Source of the DNA: Betaproteobacteria bacterium
Lineage (GTDB): Bacteria > Pseudomonadota > Gammaproteobacteria > Burkholderiales > Burkholderiaceae_E
Direction of reading: 5' to 3'
Assembly (NCBI GenBank): GCA_016868375.1
Contig: VGHA01000001.1
Coordinates: 22,686 to 86,685 of the forward strand
Length of the DNA: 64,000 bases
Shown here: positions 53,060-61,524 of the stretch, piece by piece
Layout of the letters: each line of letters starts with the position of its first letter
Numbering within the stretch: position 1 is the stretch's first letter
The notes under the pieces: generated by a model
Told to the model about the DNA's origin: nothing
Databases searched by the model: none
What the model saw: the letters and a program-made list of their open reading frames with translations, nothing else
Position numbers and translations under genes: made by a program

Positions 53060-54411
53060 GCAGCGCGGGGGCCACGCTCGTCCAGCGCTGGATGCAGGGG
53101 CTGCACCGCTGCAACGAATGCCCAGGCGCCCGCCAGCGACACCAGCGCAAGCACAGTAAACCCAAGCCGGTAATCGCCCATCAGGTCAGCCAGCACACCC
53201 GCCACCAGCGGACCTGCCACCTGCCCGATCGCCACCACCACGGACGACATGCCGAGGATCGTGCCGATCGCCCGGCGACCGAAGTAGTCGGCGCGAATGG
53301 CCTGCATGAACGGGCCCCGGACACCCCACGCCGCACCGTGTAGAACGGCAAACGCCACCAGCATCGCGGTGCCGCTGGCGTAGGTAAGCATCAGCAGACC
53401 TAAAAAATGCCCCAGCATCGCCAACGCCGCTATCCGCCGCTTGATGAACCGATCGCCGATCCAGATACCCAGCAGAACCCCGCCAATCTGCGCCAGCGTC
53501 ATGATCATGATGATCAGCGAAGCGGCATTGACCGAGTAGCCCAGCCCTTCCTTCATGTGCGTGATCGCATGAACATTCACGGCACCAACCACCAGCAGCG
53601 CAGCGCCATGCCCGAGCGCAAGCAACCAGAACGCGCGCGTTCGCATCGCCTCATGGAGCGTAAAGCCGCGCCGCGCTTCGTCGGCCGCACTAAGCGCCAG
53701 CGTGTCGGCGGGCGATCTCGCCAGGGCCCGCTCGGCCTCGGCCACCTGGGGCCCAGACACGGCGCGCGATGCCGCGGGCTCAGATCCGGCGTAAGGCAAA
53801 GCCTGAGCAGCATTGGGGGCGATCCCATCGACATACTCGCCCGCCTGCTGCGGCCGTCCTCGAAACACCGAACCAAGCGGCCATCCCACCAGCAATACCA
53901 GACAGCCGGAAGCGATCGCGGTGGCGCGCCAGCCAAACGCCTGCATGAACGCCGCGACCACCGGGACCAGAATTCCACCAAAGCCCACACCCAGGCCAAC
54001 CGCAGACAGGGCACGAGCCCGGTACCGTTCGAACCAGTGGATGATTGCCACGTTGATCGCGAGATAGCCGCATAGCGTCATGCCGACCGAACACAGGGCA
54101 ATGGCTGCGTAGAACCCGATGATCGAGTCGACCATTCCTAACGCGATCAACCCCAGAGCGAACAACAACACCCCGGCGCGAATCACCGGGCTTTCGCCGA
54201 AACGATCCACCAGCCAGCCCACCAGCGGGCCAATGATCGCTGTTTCGAGCGACATCATTGCCGCCCCACCCGACAGTGCGGTCTTGCTCCAGTCGCGCTC
54301 ATCGGACAGCACCGCCACATAGGCGCCGAAAGACTGCTGCATCAAGCCGCCCTGCAGCACCTGGAGAGCTGCGCCCGCTCCAACGAGTCGCCAGCCGTGG
54401 AAGATCTTCAT
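53056..54411 (-). CDS. MFS transporter (oxalate/formate antiporter-like)
   Basis: 451 aa with twelve predicted transmembrane segments and a cytoplasmic loop of about 60 residues between TM6 and TM7 (about 190-250). The loop-2 motif GWLVDRFGESPVIRAG and the repeat IGDRFIKRRIAALA in the second half are the MFS signature. It is closest to the OxlT/monocarboxylate group of anion transporters. It converges with the SUMF1-like gene with a 4-base overlap and is the last gene of an operon with the aminotransferase and EamA-type exporter. The start at 54411 is an ATG; the ORF-track start is TTG. Confidence 0.9.
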   Translation of the reverse strand: MKIFHGWRLVGAGAALQVLQGGLMQQSFGAYVAVLSDERDWSKTALSGGAAMMSLETAIIGPLVGWLVDRFGESPVIRAGVLLFALGLIALGMVDSIIGFYAAIALCSVGMTLCGYLAINVAIIHWFERYRARALSAVGLGVGFGGILVPVVAAFMQAFGWRATAIASGCLVLLVGWPLGSVFRGRPQQAGEYVDGIAPNAAQALPYAGSEPAASRAVSGPQVAEAERALARSPADTLALSAADEARRGFTLHEAMRTRAFWLLALGHGAALLVVGAVNVHAITHMKEGLGYSVNAASLIIMIMTLAQIGGVLLGIWIGDRFIKRRIAALAMLGHFLGLLMLTYASGTAMLVAFAVLHGAAWGVRGPFMQAIRADYFGRRAIGTILGMSSVVVAIGQVAGPLVAGVLADLMGDYRLGFTVLALVSLAGAWAFVAAVQPLHPALDERGPRAA

Positions 54412-54420
54412 CAAAGTTGG

Positions 54421-55647
54421 TTAGCGAATGCTCATTGAATTGAGTGCCAAACCGATCCGGGCAATGCCCTGATGGATCTGCGCTGGTGAAGGCGTTGAGA
54501 ACGACAGCCGAAGCGTGGTCGGGTCGACCTGATCGGCGTAGTAGATATCGCCGGCAACGAAGGTCACTTTCTCTTCGATCGCCTGCTTGAGCAGATCGCG
54601 CGCGCTGGCGCCGCTGAGAATCCGACCCCACATGAACATTCCACCCTCAGGCACGCCCACCTCGATACGACCCGTAAGGTGAGTCTGGATGGCCTCTCGC
54701 ATGGCCTGCGCACGCTCGCGATAGGCCTGCAGAATGACCGGAAGATGCGCGCGCAGTCGGCCTGCCGCCAGATAACGGGCGACTGTCATCTGCGTAAATC
54801 CAGGGTTGGAAAGGTCATCGAGCTGCTTGGCTATTAGGCAGGCACGCCGGACAGCCGGTGCGGCGATCAGCCAGCCCGTGCGAAGACCCGGCGCGATCAC
54901 CTTGGAGAAACTTCCCAGGTGAACGACCCAGTCGCGCGCGCCCGGAACGCGATCAACCAGACTGGTCAGATGCGGCTGCGGCTCGCCCTCAAAGCGCAAC
55001 CGCCCGTAAGGGTCATCCTCCACGACAACCACACCATATTGCACCGCCAGTTCGAGCAGCCGCAGCCGCCTCGACAGTGGCATGGTCGCACCGCTGGGAT
55101 TGGCAAACGTAGGCACTACATACAGGAGCTTGGGCCGGGGCAAGCGGCCTGACGCGGCGTCACGCAGAAGCGATTCCAGCTCGTCGACATCCAGCCCCTG
55201 GTGGTCCACTCCAACGGTCTGTGTTGTCACGCCTGCGATTTTCAGCAGCCTGAGGGGCCCCGTGTAGGTCGGCCGTTCAACCAGCGCAGCGTCGCCAGGA
55301 CGCAGCAGCGTACGAACCAGCAGATCAAACCCCTGCTGCGACCCCGCAGTCACCAGAATGTCGTCGACTTCACAGCGGGTGCCTGCCTCGGCCATCCAAC
55401 CGGTGATGGCCTCGCGAAGTGCGGGCAGTCCATCGGTCGGGCCGTACTGAAGGCAGGCGGTCGGGCTTGCTGACAGCGCCTCGTCCGCGGAGGCACGCAA
55501 GCCCTCGCGGTCAAACAGTTCAGGTCCTGGATACCCCCCCGCCAGCGAGATCATTCCAGGAATGCTCATCAGCTTCGCGAGTTCGCGAATCAGCGATTCG
55601 CCGATGGTTCGATAGACGGGAAGAAGATAGGCGTCGGGTGTATTCAT
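54421..55647 (-). CDS. PLP-dependent aminotransferase, 2-aminoadipate/aromatic type
   Basis: 408 aa fold-type I aminotransferase without the N-terminal helix-turn-helix of MocR regulators. MISLAGGYPGPELFD, LQYGPTDGLPALREAI, VTAGSQQGFDLLVR, PTFANPSGATMPLSRR, EDDPYGRLRF and GSFSKVIAPGLRTGW (catalytic PLP Lys in SFSKVI) match the LysN/KAT II-like group. It transfers amino groups between amino acids and 2-oxo acids. It lies between an EamA exporter and an MFS transporter in one operon, so the three may process and move an amino acid or its keto acid. Confidence 0.93.
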   Translation of the reverse strand: MNTPDAYLLPVYRTIGESLIRELAKLMSIPGMISLAGGYPGPELFDREGLRASADEALSASPTACLQYGPTDGLPALREAITGWMAEAGTRCEVDDILVTAGSQQGFDLLVRTLLRPGDAALVERPTYTGPLRLLKIAGVTTQTVGVDHQGLDVDELESLLRDAASGRLPRPKLLYVVPTFANPSGATMPLSRRLRLLELAVQYGVVVVEDDPYGRLRFEGEPQPHLTSLVDRVPGARDWVVHLGSFSKVIAPGLRTGWLIAAPAVRRACLIAKQLDDLSNPGFTQMTVARYLAAGRLRAHLPVILQAYRERAQAMREAIQTHLTGRIEVGVPEGGMFMWGRILSGASARDLLKQAIEEKVTFVAGDIYYADQVDPTTLRLSFSTPSPAQIHQGIARIGLALNSMSIR

Positions 55648-55650
55648 GGA

Positions 55651-56556
55651 TCAACGGCGAGACTCGCGCTCGCGGTGAAGCAGGTAGAGACCTGCGCCGA
55701 TCAGCAACGCAATCCCGGTCCAGCCAGTAAGGTTAGGCAAATCTCCCCACACCACCCAGCCGATCACCAGCGCAATCGGCAGACCGCTGTAACGAAACGG
55801 CGCCACCACTGACAGCTCGCCAATCCGGGTACTGCGGATCACGAAAAAATAACCGCCTGTGAGGAACAGTGAGGCGGCTGCCAACAGCAGGATCGCACGC
55901 AGATCAAGGGGATGCCACGATGCGTTAAGGCAGAAAGCGCCCGAGACAACGGTGATGGTGAGCGCGGTGGCCAGTGTGATTACCAGCGATGGCACGCCGT
56001 GCGCAATTCGCCGGGTGACCAGATCTCGGATCGAATGCATCAAGGTGGCAAACAGGCAAAGCAGCGCGTACACATTGAGACCGTCGCCCGAGGGTTGCAC
56101 CAGCAACAGGACACCCCCAAAACCAACCAGGATCGCGCCCCACCGGAGCCCGTCCACACGTTCGCGCAGCACCAGCACAGCAAGGGCCGTGACCATCAAC
56201 GGTGACGCCATGTTGATCGCAATGGCGTCGCCAAGGGGCATGTGCAACAGCGACAGCAGGTAAGTGAATGTTGCCAGGCAGTCAATCATGCCTCGAATGA
56301 TGACCGGAGGACAAAAGTGCGCACGCGACTGAACGCTGACCGACGTCAGACGGAGCGCTATCGCGATCCAGATCGACGAGAACACGCCGCGTACAAAAAT
56401 CGTCTGCCACAGCGGAATGTCGGATCCAAGCGCCTTGATGAGCGCGTCGTTGATGACAAAGCAGGCAAGCGATACCACCATAAACAGGATACCGAGCCGG
56501 TTCGCGGCGTGGTCGCGCTCGGGTGGCAAGGAGGCGGATTGGGCGGGCGCTGTCAT
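55651..56556 (-). CDS. DMT-family (EamA-type) exporter
   Basis: 301 aa with ten transmembrane segments in two EamA repeats. The first repeat contains DALIKALGSDIPLWQTIFVRGVFSSIWIAIAL and the second contains VAPFRYSGLPIALVIGWVVWGDLPNLTGWTGIALLIGAGLYL, both typical of drug/metabolite exporters. Amino-acid or metabolite efflux is likely. First gene of the operon with the aminotransferase and MFS genes (three-base gap to the aminotransferase). A strong inverted repeat sits five bases before the start codon. Confidence 0.92.
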   Translation of the reverse strand: MTAPAQSASLPPERDHAANRLGILFMVVSLACFVINDALIKALGSDIPLWQTIFVRGVFSSIWIAIALRLTSVSVQSRAHFCPPVIIRGMIDCLATFTYLLSLLHMPLGDAIAINMASPLMVTALAVLVLRERVDGLRWGAILVGFGGVLLLVQPSGDGLNVYALLCLFATLMHSIRDLVTRRIAHGVPSLVITLATALTITVVSGAFCLNASWHPLDLRAILLLAAASLFLTGGYFFVIRSTRIGELSVVAPFRYSGLPIALVIGWVVWGDLPNLTGWTGIALLIGAGLYLLHRERESRR

Positions 56557-56560
56557 GACG

Positions 56561-56591
56561 TTTGATCATACGCGTTCTGACCATGATCAAA
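56561..56591. promoter_or_regulatory. Perfect 9-bp inverted repeat upstream of the EamA operon
   Basis: TTTGATCAT and ATGATCAAA flank a 13-base spacer, ending five bases from the EamA start codon (56556). Each arm contains a TGATCA palindrome, and the two are spaced 21 bases apart, two helical turns; a third partial copy (TGATCG) follows at 56602. This is a likely operator; the regulator is not encoded nearby. Confidence 0.65.
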
Positions 56592-56691
56592 TTTCATCGA
56601 TTGATCGGTTGACACGCCCGCCTTCGAGTGCCAGCCGGGCCGCACTGACACAACGGTCGTGGGACAATCCGGGCTCAAGCGAGGTTGCCGG

Positions 56692-57252
56692 ATGGCCCTG
56701 AAATCAACAATCTGCAAAGCGGTCATCGATATCGCCGATATCGATCATGGCTACTACGCCCAGCATTCGCTCACGATCGCCTGCCACCCCAGCGAGACCG
56801 AAGAGCGGATGATGGTGCGTGTCATCGCCTTCGTACTGAACGTCCATCAGGTACAAACGCTTTGCCAGGGCGATGCAGAACTTGCATTTGGCGCAGGTCT
56901 GTCCGACCCCGACGACCCCGACCTTGGCATCGTCGACTACACCGGACGCAGGCGTGTCTGGATCGAGGTGGGTCAGCCCGACGAGCGCGCGCTTACCCGG
57001 GCCAGCAGCCGAGCCGACCGTGTCTGCGTCTACCCATTCTCAGCGGCCGTCGATATCTGGTGGTCGCAGCTGGCTCCAAAGTTGTCGCGACAGAACAAGT
57101 TGGAGGTCTGGCAACTGGCTTCTGAGAGCACGCGGCAGCTGGGCCTGCTGGCGTCCCGATCGATGACGCTGCAAGCCACAATTCAAGATGGCATGTTGAT
57201 GATCGGAAGCGGCGCTGAGCTAGTCTCCATCGAGCCACGCCGTCTGCTCTGA
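56692..57252 (+). CDS. yaeQ: YaeQ-family protein
   Basis: 186 aa from MALKSTICKAVIDIADIDHGYYAQHSLTI, the standard YaeQ N terminus; the ORF-track start is 11 codons earlier. Conserved parts are HPSETEERMMVRVIAFVLN, GLSDPDDPDLGIVDYTGRRRVWIEVGQPDER and a PD-(D/E)xK-nuclease-like core. Its function remains poorly defined; an RfaH-related role proposed in enterobacteria was not firmly supported. Stands alone, divergent from the EamA operon, and followed by a Bug receptor after 46 bases. Confidence 0.95.
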   Translation: MALKSTICKAVIDIADIDHGYYAQHSLTIACHPSETEERMMVRVIAFVLNVHQVQTLCQGDAELAFGAGLSDPDDPDLGIVDYTGRRRVWIEVGQPDERALTRASSRADRVCVYPFSAAVDIWWSQLAPKLSRQNKLEVWQLASESTRQLGLLASRSMTLQATIQDGMLMIGSGAELVSIEPRRLL

Positions 57253-57298
57253 GCCCGGTTTCAGTATCATGCGCCGAACCCATGACAGGATAGTCTCC

Positions 57299-58357
57299 AT
57301 GAATCAAAACCTTCGCACGTGGCGGGTGAGCGCTTCCACCCGACTCGCCGCACAAGCCGATCACGCAGTCATTCCAAGGACGCGCCGGGCCTGCGTCACG
57401 GCGGGCCTTACCGCCGCGGCTCTGTCGCTGTTCGCACCCTCACTCGTCCACGCTCAAGACAGCTATCCGTCAAAGCCTGTCGTGATCGTCGTTCCGCAGG
57501 CTGCCGGGGGCGCCAATGACACGGTGGCGCGCGCATTTGCGCAGCGGCTTGGACCCGCAATCGGTCAGTCGGTGGTTATCGAAAACCGTACAGGTGCGGG
57601 CGGTAACGTGGGCACGGCGCATGTTGCGCGGGCGCCGAAAGATGGCTACACGCTGCTGCTAACCGCTCAAAGTGCGCAAACCATCAATCCAGCGCTCTAC
57701 CGCAACCCAGGCTTTGATCCCGTTACGGATTTCGCGCCCATCATGACGGTGGCCACGGCGCCCTATCTGCTGGTTGCCAATCCGGCATTTCCCGCAAAAA
57801 CCCTGCAAGAGTTGATCGCACTGGCCAAGCAGCGCCCTGGCAAAATTGACTACGCATCAGCCGGCAACGGCACCTTGAACCATCTGCTGGGCGTCATGCT
57901 CAACGGCGCTGCGGGCCTCCATCTTGTCCACATTCCCTATCGTGGGGCCGCTGCCGCGGCGGCGGATGTGGTCAGCGGACAAGTGCCCATCACCTTTGGA
58001 AGCTTCCCTGGCGTGATGCCCTTCGTGAAATCGGGAAAGCTGAACGTGATCGGTGTTGCCACCGAAAAGCGTACACCGCTCGCCCCCGACGTCCCCACCC
58101 TTGCCGAAAGCCTGCCCAGCTTTTCTGCGAATTCATGGTACGGCCTGTTCGCACCCGCCGGCACCCCCAAGCCGATCATCGACCGCGTGCTTAGCATTTC
58201 AACCCAGGTATTGGCTGCACCCGATCTCGCCGAGCGGCTGGCGGGTCAGGGGGCCGAGGTGTGGGCAGGCAATCCCGATCAGCTGGCAAAACTTGTTCGG
58301 GACGAACTGGTGATGTGGGCCCGAATCGTCAAGGAATCCGGGGCAACGGTCGACTAA
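57299..58357 (+). CDS. Bug/TctC-family periplasmic binding protein
   Basis: 352 aa from MNQNLRTWRVSAST; a longer start at 57269 is possible. The N terminus is unusually long before the hydrophobic signal core RRACVTAGLTAAALSLFAPSLVHAQ. Core motifs: PVVIVVPQAAGGANDTVARAF, VVIENRTGAGGNVGTAHVA, DGYTLLLTAQSAQTIN, HIPYRGAAAAAADVVSGQVPITF, and GLFAPAGTPKPIIDRV. Receptor for an organic acid; no TctAB nearby. Confidence 0.92.
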   Translation: MNQNLRTWRVSASTRLAAQADHAVIPRTRRACVTAGLTAAALSLFAPSLVHAQDSYPSKPVVIVVPQAAGGANDTVARAFAQRLGPAIGQSVVIENRTGAGGNVGTAHVARAPKDGYTLLLTAQSAQTINPALYRNPGFDPVTDFAPIMTVATAPYLLVANPAFPAKTLQELIALAKQRPGKIDYASAGNGTLNHLLGVMLNGAAGLHLVHIPYRGAAAAAADVVSGQVPITFGSFPGVMPFVKSGKLNVIGVATEKRTPLAPDVPTLAESLPSFSANSWYGLFAPAGTPKPIIDRVLSISTQVLAAPDLAERLAGQGAEVWAGNPDQLAKLVRDELVMWARIVKESGATVD

Positions 58358-58415
58358 CTCAAGACGTAGGCGTTAAAGCGCCAGCCTCCCATTCCCCATC
58401 CGGAGAACAACTGCA

Positions 58416-59141
58416 ATGAAGCGATTGATTCGACCGATCCTCGAAGGTCTGCTGGGCCTGCTGGTGATCGCAGGAGCGGGCGGCACCTGGTGGATGTGGA
58501 ACAAAGCCTCGGTCACGCAGGCTGAGCTCACCAGCGTGTCCAATGAGCTCAAGGCTGGTCGCGCCTCCATTGAGTCGATGTCCGAGCGTATGCAGAGCCT
58601 GCAACGTAAATCCAATGAACTTGACGCGGTACGCGCGGCGCTTGCCAGCGGCGTCGCCCTCGAAGACATCGAGGCAGCCGCCCGCGGGCGCCCCCCCTCA
58701 CCCGAGCGGATACTTGCTCAGGGCGCGATTCGAATGTTGACGAAGGGCACAACAGATGCTGAGGTTCGCCAGCTGTTCGAGAAAGCGCTCGAGATGGTTG
58801 AATGGAACGCCAGGTTGCGATCGGTATGCGCTGCACAAGCTGGGCTGATTGCGGCAGGACAGAAGATGGAAATGCTGGCGGATTGCCGGACTCTGGCTGC
58901 CGCCGAGGCCGCAGCAGCAGCGGCCAAAGCCGCAGCGGCGCAAGCGGCAGCGGCTCAGGCCGCGGCAGCGCAGGCCGCCGCCGCTCCTCAGCCTGCCGCT
59001 CGACCCGGTGGCACGTCCGCAGCAAAAGGCGGCAGCAATCCGACTGCTGCCCCCCCGGGGGCAACCCCTAATCCCGCGCCGGCAGCCGGGGGCGCCAATC
59101 CTGCTCCGGCCGCTGCGCCCGCGAAAGGTCAGCCCAAATAG
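58416..59141 (+). CDS. Single-pass membrane protein with coiled coil and Ala/Pro-rich tail
   Basis: 241 aa, no recognised family. An N-terminal transmembrane anchor (about 10-28, EGLLGLLVIAGAGGTWWMW) is followed by a probable coiled coil (about 33-72), then a helical region to about residue 150. The tail from about 160 is low-complexity, first AAAKAAAAQAAAAQ-type repeats and then Gly/Pro/Ala, typical of linkers or periplasmic spacers. The repetitive GCG/GCA codons make this region prone to length change. Downstream is a convergent glycosyl-phosphate transferase gene. Function unknown. Confidence 0.75.
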   Translation: MKRLIRPILEGLLGLLVIAGAGGTWWMWNKASVTQAELTSVSNELKAGRASIESMSERMQSLQRKSNELDAVRAALASGVALEDIEAAARGRPPSPERILAQGAIRMLTKGTTDAEVRQLFEKALEMVEWNARLRSVCAAQAGLIAAGQKMEMLADCRTLAAAEAAAAAAKAAAAQAAAAQAAAAQAAAAPQPAARPGGTSAAKGGSNPTAAPPGATPNPAPAAGGANPAPAAAPAKGQPK

Positions 59142-59175
59142 GCGTCAGCGACGCCCGTCTCCAGCAGCAATACGG

Positions 59176-60360
59176 TTAACGATCGTTCCGATTACGGCGG
59201 TCTGATTGCGGTCCAATCGAACCGCCGGTGTCGACCGAGTGACCAGCCGCCACAACTACCGTGTCTTCATCCGCTGAATGCACACCCTGCAGCGCGTGTT
59301 CAGGCTTGCCTGCCGCTGTGGAACGATCCGCCAATAGCTGCCACGCCCGATCACTTCCAACGCGAAACACCAGAGCGAGTATCAAGAGCAGGAAGAGGCT
59401 GACCCATTCTTCGGCGCCAAGCTGCCATAAACCGATGCCGAGGCCTGCAAACGTCGCGGCAAAAAAAATTTCCACTGCCGTGATGGCGTTGGGCCCCAAA
59501 CCCCATGCGCGCAAAAGATGATGCAGGTGGTCCGCGCCGGGCTGCGTAAGGCCAACCCCACAGGCCGATCGGCGCTGGATCACTGTCAGCCCATCAAGAA
59601 GCGGCAACGCAACGGCCCAGACGGTGGTGATAGCTGGAACCGACGTGTTCTGACAGATGATGATTGCGTAGATGGCAAGCAGGAAACCGACCGAAAGGCT
59701 GCCGGCATCACCCAGAAACACCCGCGCTGCAAGCCTCCCTACCAGCTGCAGGTTATAGGCCAGAAAACCAACGATGGCTGCACAGGGCACCAGAGCCATC
59801 TGCATCAGTGAGGTGTCGCCTGCGAGCCCGGCCGCGGCCGCGAGCGCCAGAAACCCCGACAGCGCGATCGAGCCCGATAAACCGTCGACGCCGTCAATCA
59901 TGTTGAGCGCATTCAGCACGCTTACCACCCCGAATACAGCGATCGGCCATGCTAACCAGCCAGGATTGACCTCGACCCCGGGAAGAAGCGCTCCAAGAGG
60001 AGGCAGCGTGATGCCAGCCGAAGACACCACTGCCGCAACCACCAGGATCTCGATGCCCAGCTTGCGCAGCGCCGGCAGCTCACGATGATCGTCGACTGCT
60101 CCCAACACCAGCAGCGCCAGAAAACCAGCAACGACCCACGGGTTGGGCCTTAGAGCCGGCACCAGCAGCCAAATCACGACCAGACCGAAACCGATTCCCA
60201 GGCCTCCCACCAGAGGGGTCGGCTTTGCATGCTGCTTGCGTCCACCCGGACTGTCGAGCAGACCCAGGCCAGGGGCGCGATCAATCAACCAGCCGATGGC
60301 AAGCACGGTTCCCAGCAGGGTCGCGAGCAAACTGGGCAGCAGAAGTCCGTCAAAAAGCAT
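59176..60360 (-). CDS. MraY/WecA-family polyprenyl-phosphate glycosyl-1-phosphate transferase
   Basis: 394 aa with ten or eleven transmembrane segments. Transfers a sugar-1-phosphate from a UDP-sugar to undecaprenyl phosphate at the inner membrane to start a surface polysaccharide. Catalytic motifs are DDHRE with the Asp pair at 90-91, NMIDGVDG at 153-160, FLGDAGS at 215-221, and the HxHH-type DHLHHLLRAWG at 277-287. This fits WecA/TagO (GlcNAc-1-phosphate) better than MraY. No other glycan gene is adjacent, so the product is not assignable. A cytoplasmic tail of about 50 residues follows the last segment. Confidence 0.93.
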   Translation of the reverse strand: MLFDGLLLPSLLATLLGTVLAIGWLIDRAPGLGLLDSPGGRKQHAKPTPLVGGLGIGFGLVVIWLLVPALRPNPWVVAGFLALLVLGAVDDHRELPALRKLGIEILVVAAVVSSAGITLPPLGALLPGVEVNPGWLAWPIAVFGVVSVLNALNMIDGVDGLSGSIALSGFLALAAAAGLAGDTSLMQMALVPCAAIVGFLAYNLQLVGRLAARVFLGDAGSLSVGFLLAIYAIIICQNTSVPAITTVWAVALPLLDGLTVIQRRSACGVGLTQPGADHLHHLLRAWGLGPNAITAVEIFFAATFAGLGIGLWQLGAEEWVSLFLLLILALVFRVGSDRAWQLLADRSTAAGKPEHALQGVHSADEDTVVVAAGHSVDTGGSIGPQSDRRNRNDR

Positions 60361-60389
60361 CAGCTGATCATCCGATAGATGGGGTCGTG

Positions 60390-61514
60390 TCAGAAGCTGG
60401 CCATCAGGCCCGCAGACAGAACACCGTAACGTTCGTTAAAGCGCCTGGCTGTCAGCACGTTGTACAGAAGTGGCATCTCAGACAGCATTTGATTGCTCAT
60501 GGCCTGGCCGCGGGCGAATACCCGAACCCCGGGGGCCATTCGATACGCGACCTCACCAAGCAGGGTGTGGTTGGTTCTATAAACCGTGTTGTCGGTTGAC
60601 CGTGCGCTGATGACAGAATCGACCAAATCACGTTGTATCGAAAAAAACTGATACCCCCCCCTCAGTGCCCAACTGCCCAGCGGCATCCTTACCCCCGCCC
60701 CACCATGAACGAAACTGGTGCGGTAGTTGATGGAGGACAGCGCATCGCTAATCCCCAGCGTGGGTGCCAGCGACTGGACAAGGTCACTATCGAAGCGGCC
60801 GCCACGCCATGTGGTTTCAAATGGCCCAACCGACGCCTGAATCGAATCTACCGAAACCCGCCCCATGCCTGCGCCTGCAAACACCGTCCAGACCGATGAA
60901 CCGTTCCACCAAGTGGTGATGAGATCGGACTGAAGCTGCCGGTCGGAGGCACCGCTGACGGCCAGCGAATCAAGCAGATCGAAGCCACGATACCGCTCGA
61001 GTGTGCCGCGAGGTACTGCGATGGTACCGGCCTGATTTCCCCAGGCATTCAACCTGGCGGAAACATCGGGCCCCGACCATCGCCCCAGCGATTCCCGCAC
61101 CCGCCACTGCCCGCCAAGTTGCCAGCCGTTGAAGAACGGACCGAGCCCGCCGTAAAAAATCTGCCGGCGCGAAAACCCGCCATCAACCCAAAGACGTGAT
61201 GTGAGCCCGTATCCGCCTCGAATCCGGAACCCGCGAAGCACACCCGCGGAGTCATCGGTGAGCCCGTCCGGGCGCAGGCGCAGCAGGTCCAGCTGCTTGC
61301 TCATTCCGTCGCTGGACAGTTCAACAAAACCGGTGCCGGGCTTGGTGTGAGGCCCGGCCTCCAGGAAGGGATCGAGTGGTGCAGCGGCAACGCCGGCCAT
61401 CGACACACCGCTGACGAAGGCGGCCGCGAGCCGGCAGATACGCCGGCTCGCGCGAAACGGTCGTTTCAGACGATGACCAGACGGCACAGTGCCGCCACCG
61501 CCCTGAAAATCCAC
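60390..61514 (-). CDS. Outer-membrane beta-barrel candidate paired with a repeat protein
   Basis: 374 aa from a GTG start, eleven bases after the large repeat-protein gene. A hydrophobic stretch CRLAAAFVSGVSMAGVAAAP resembles a signal peptide, though about 28 residues precede it. The rest is rich in alternating Gly/aromatic segments such as FRIRGGYGLTSRLWVDGGFSRRQIFYGGLGPF and GVRMPLGSWALRGGYQFF, typical of barrel strands, and the C terminus ends in Phe (AGLMASF), the usual beta-barrel assembly signal. No named family recognised. Its tight linkage to the repeat protein suggests one surface system. Confidence 0.72.
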   Translation of the reverse strand: MDFQGGGGTVPSGHRLKRPFRASRRICRLAAAFVSGVSMAGVAAAPLDPFLEAGPHTKPGTGFVELSSDGMSKQLDLLRLRPDGLTDDSAGVLRGFRIRGGYGLTSRLWVDGGFSRRQIFYGGLGPFFNGWQLGGQWRVRESLGRWSGPDVSARLNAWGNQAGTIAVPRGTLERYRGFDLLDSLAVSGASDRQLQSDLITTWWNGSSVWTVFAGAGMGRVSVDSIQASVGPFETTWRGGRFDSDLVQSLAPTLGISDALSSINYRTSFVHGGAGVRMPLGSWALRGGYQFFSIQRDLVDSVISARSTDNTVYRTNHTLLGEVAYRMAPGVRVFARGQAMSNQMLSEMPLLYNVLTARRFNERYGVLSAGLMASF

Positions 61515-61524
61515 GACATGAGAC

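Noticed and set aside
54421-55647. Call as MocR-type regulator
   Set aside because: The protein lacks the N-terminal GntR-type helix-turn-helix; only the aminotransferase domain is present.
58920-59000. Ala-codon repeats as a possible CRISPR or tandem-repeat locus
   Set aside because: They are in-frame low-complexity coding sequence for an Ala-rich tail, without spacers.
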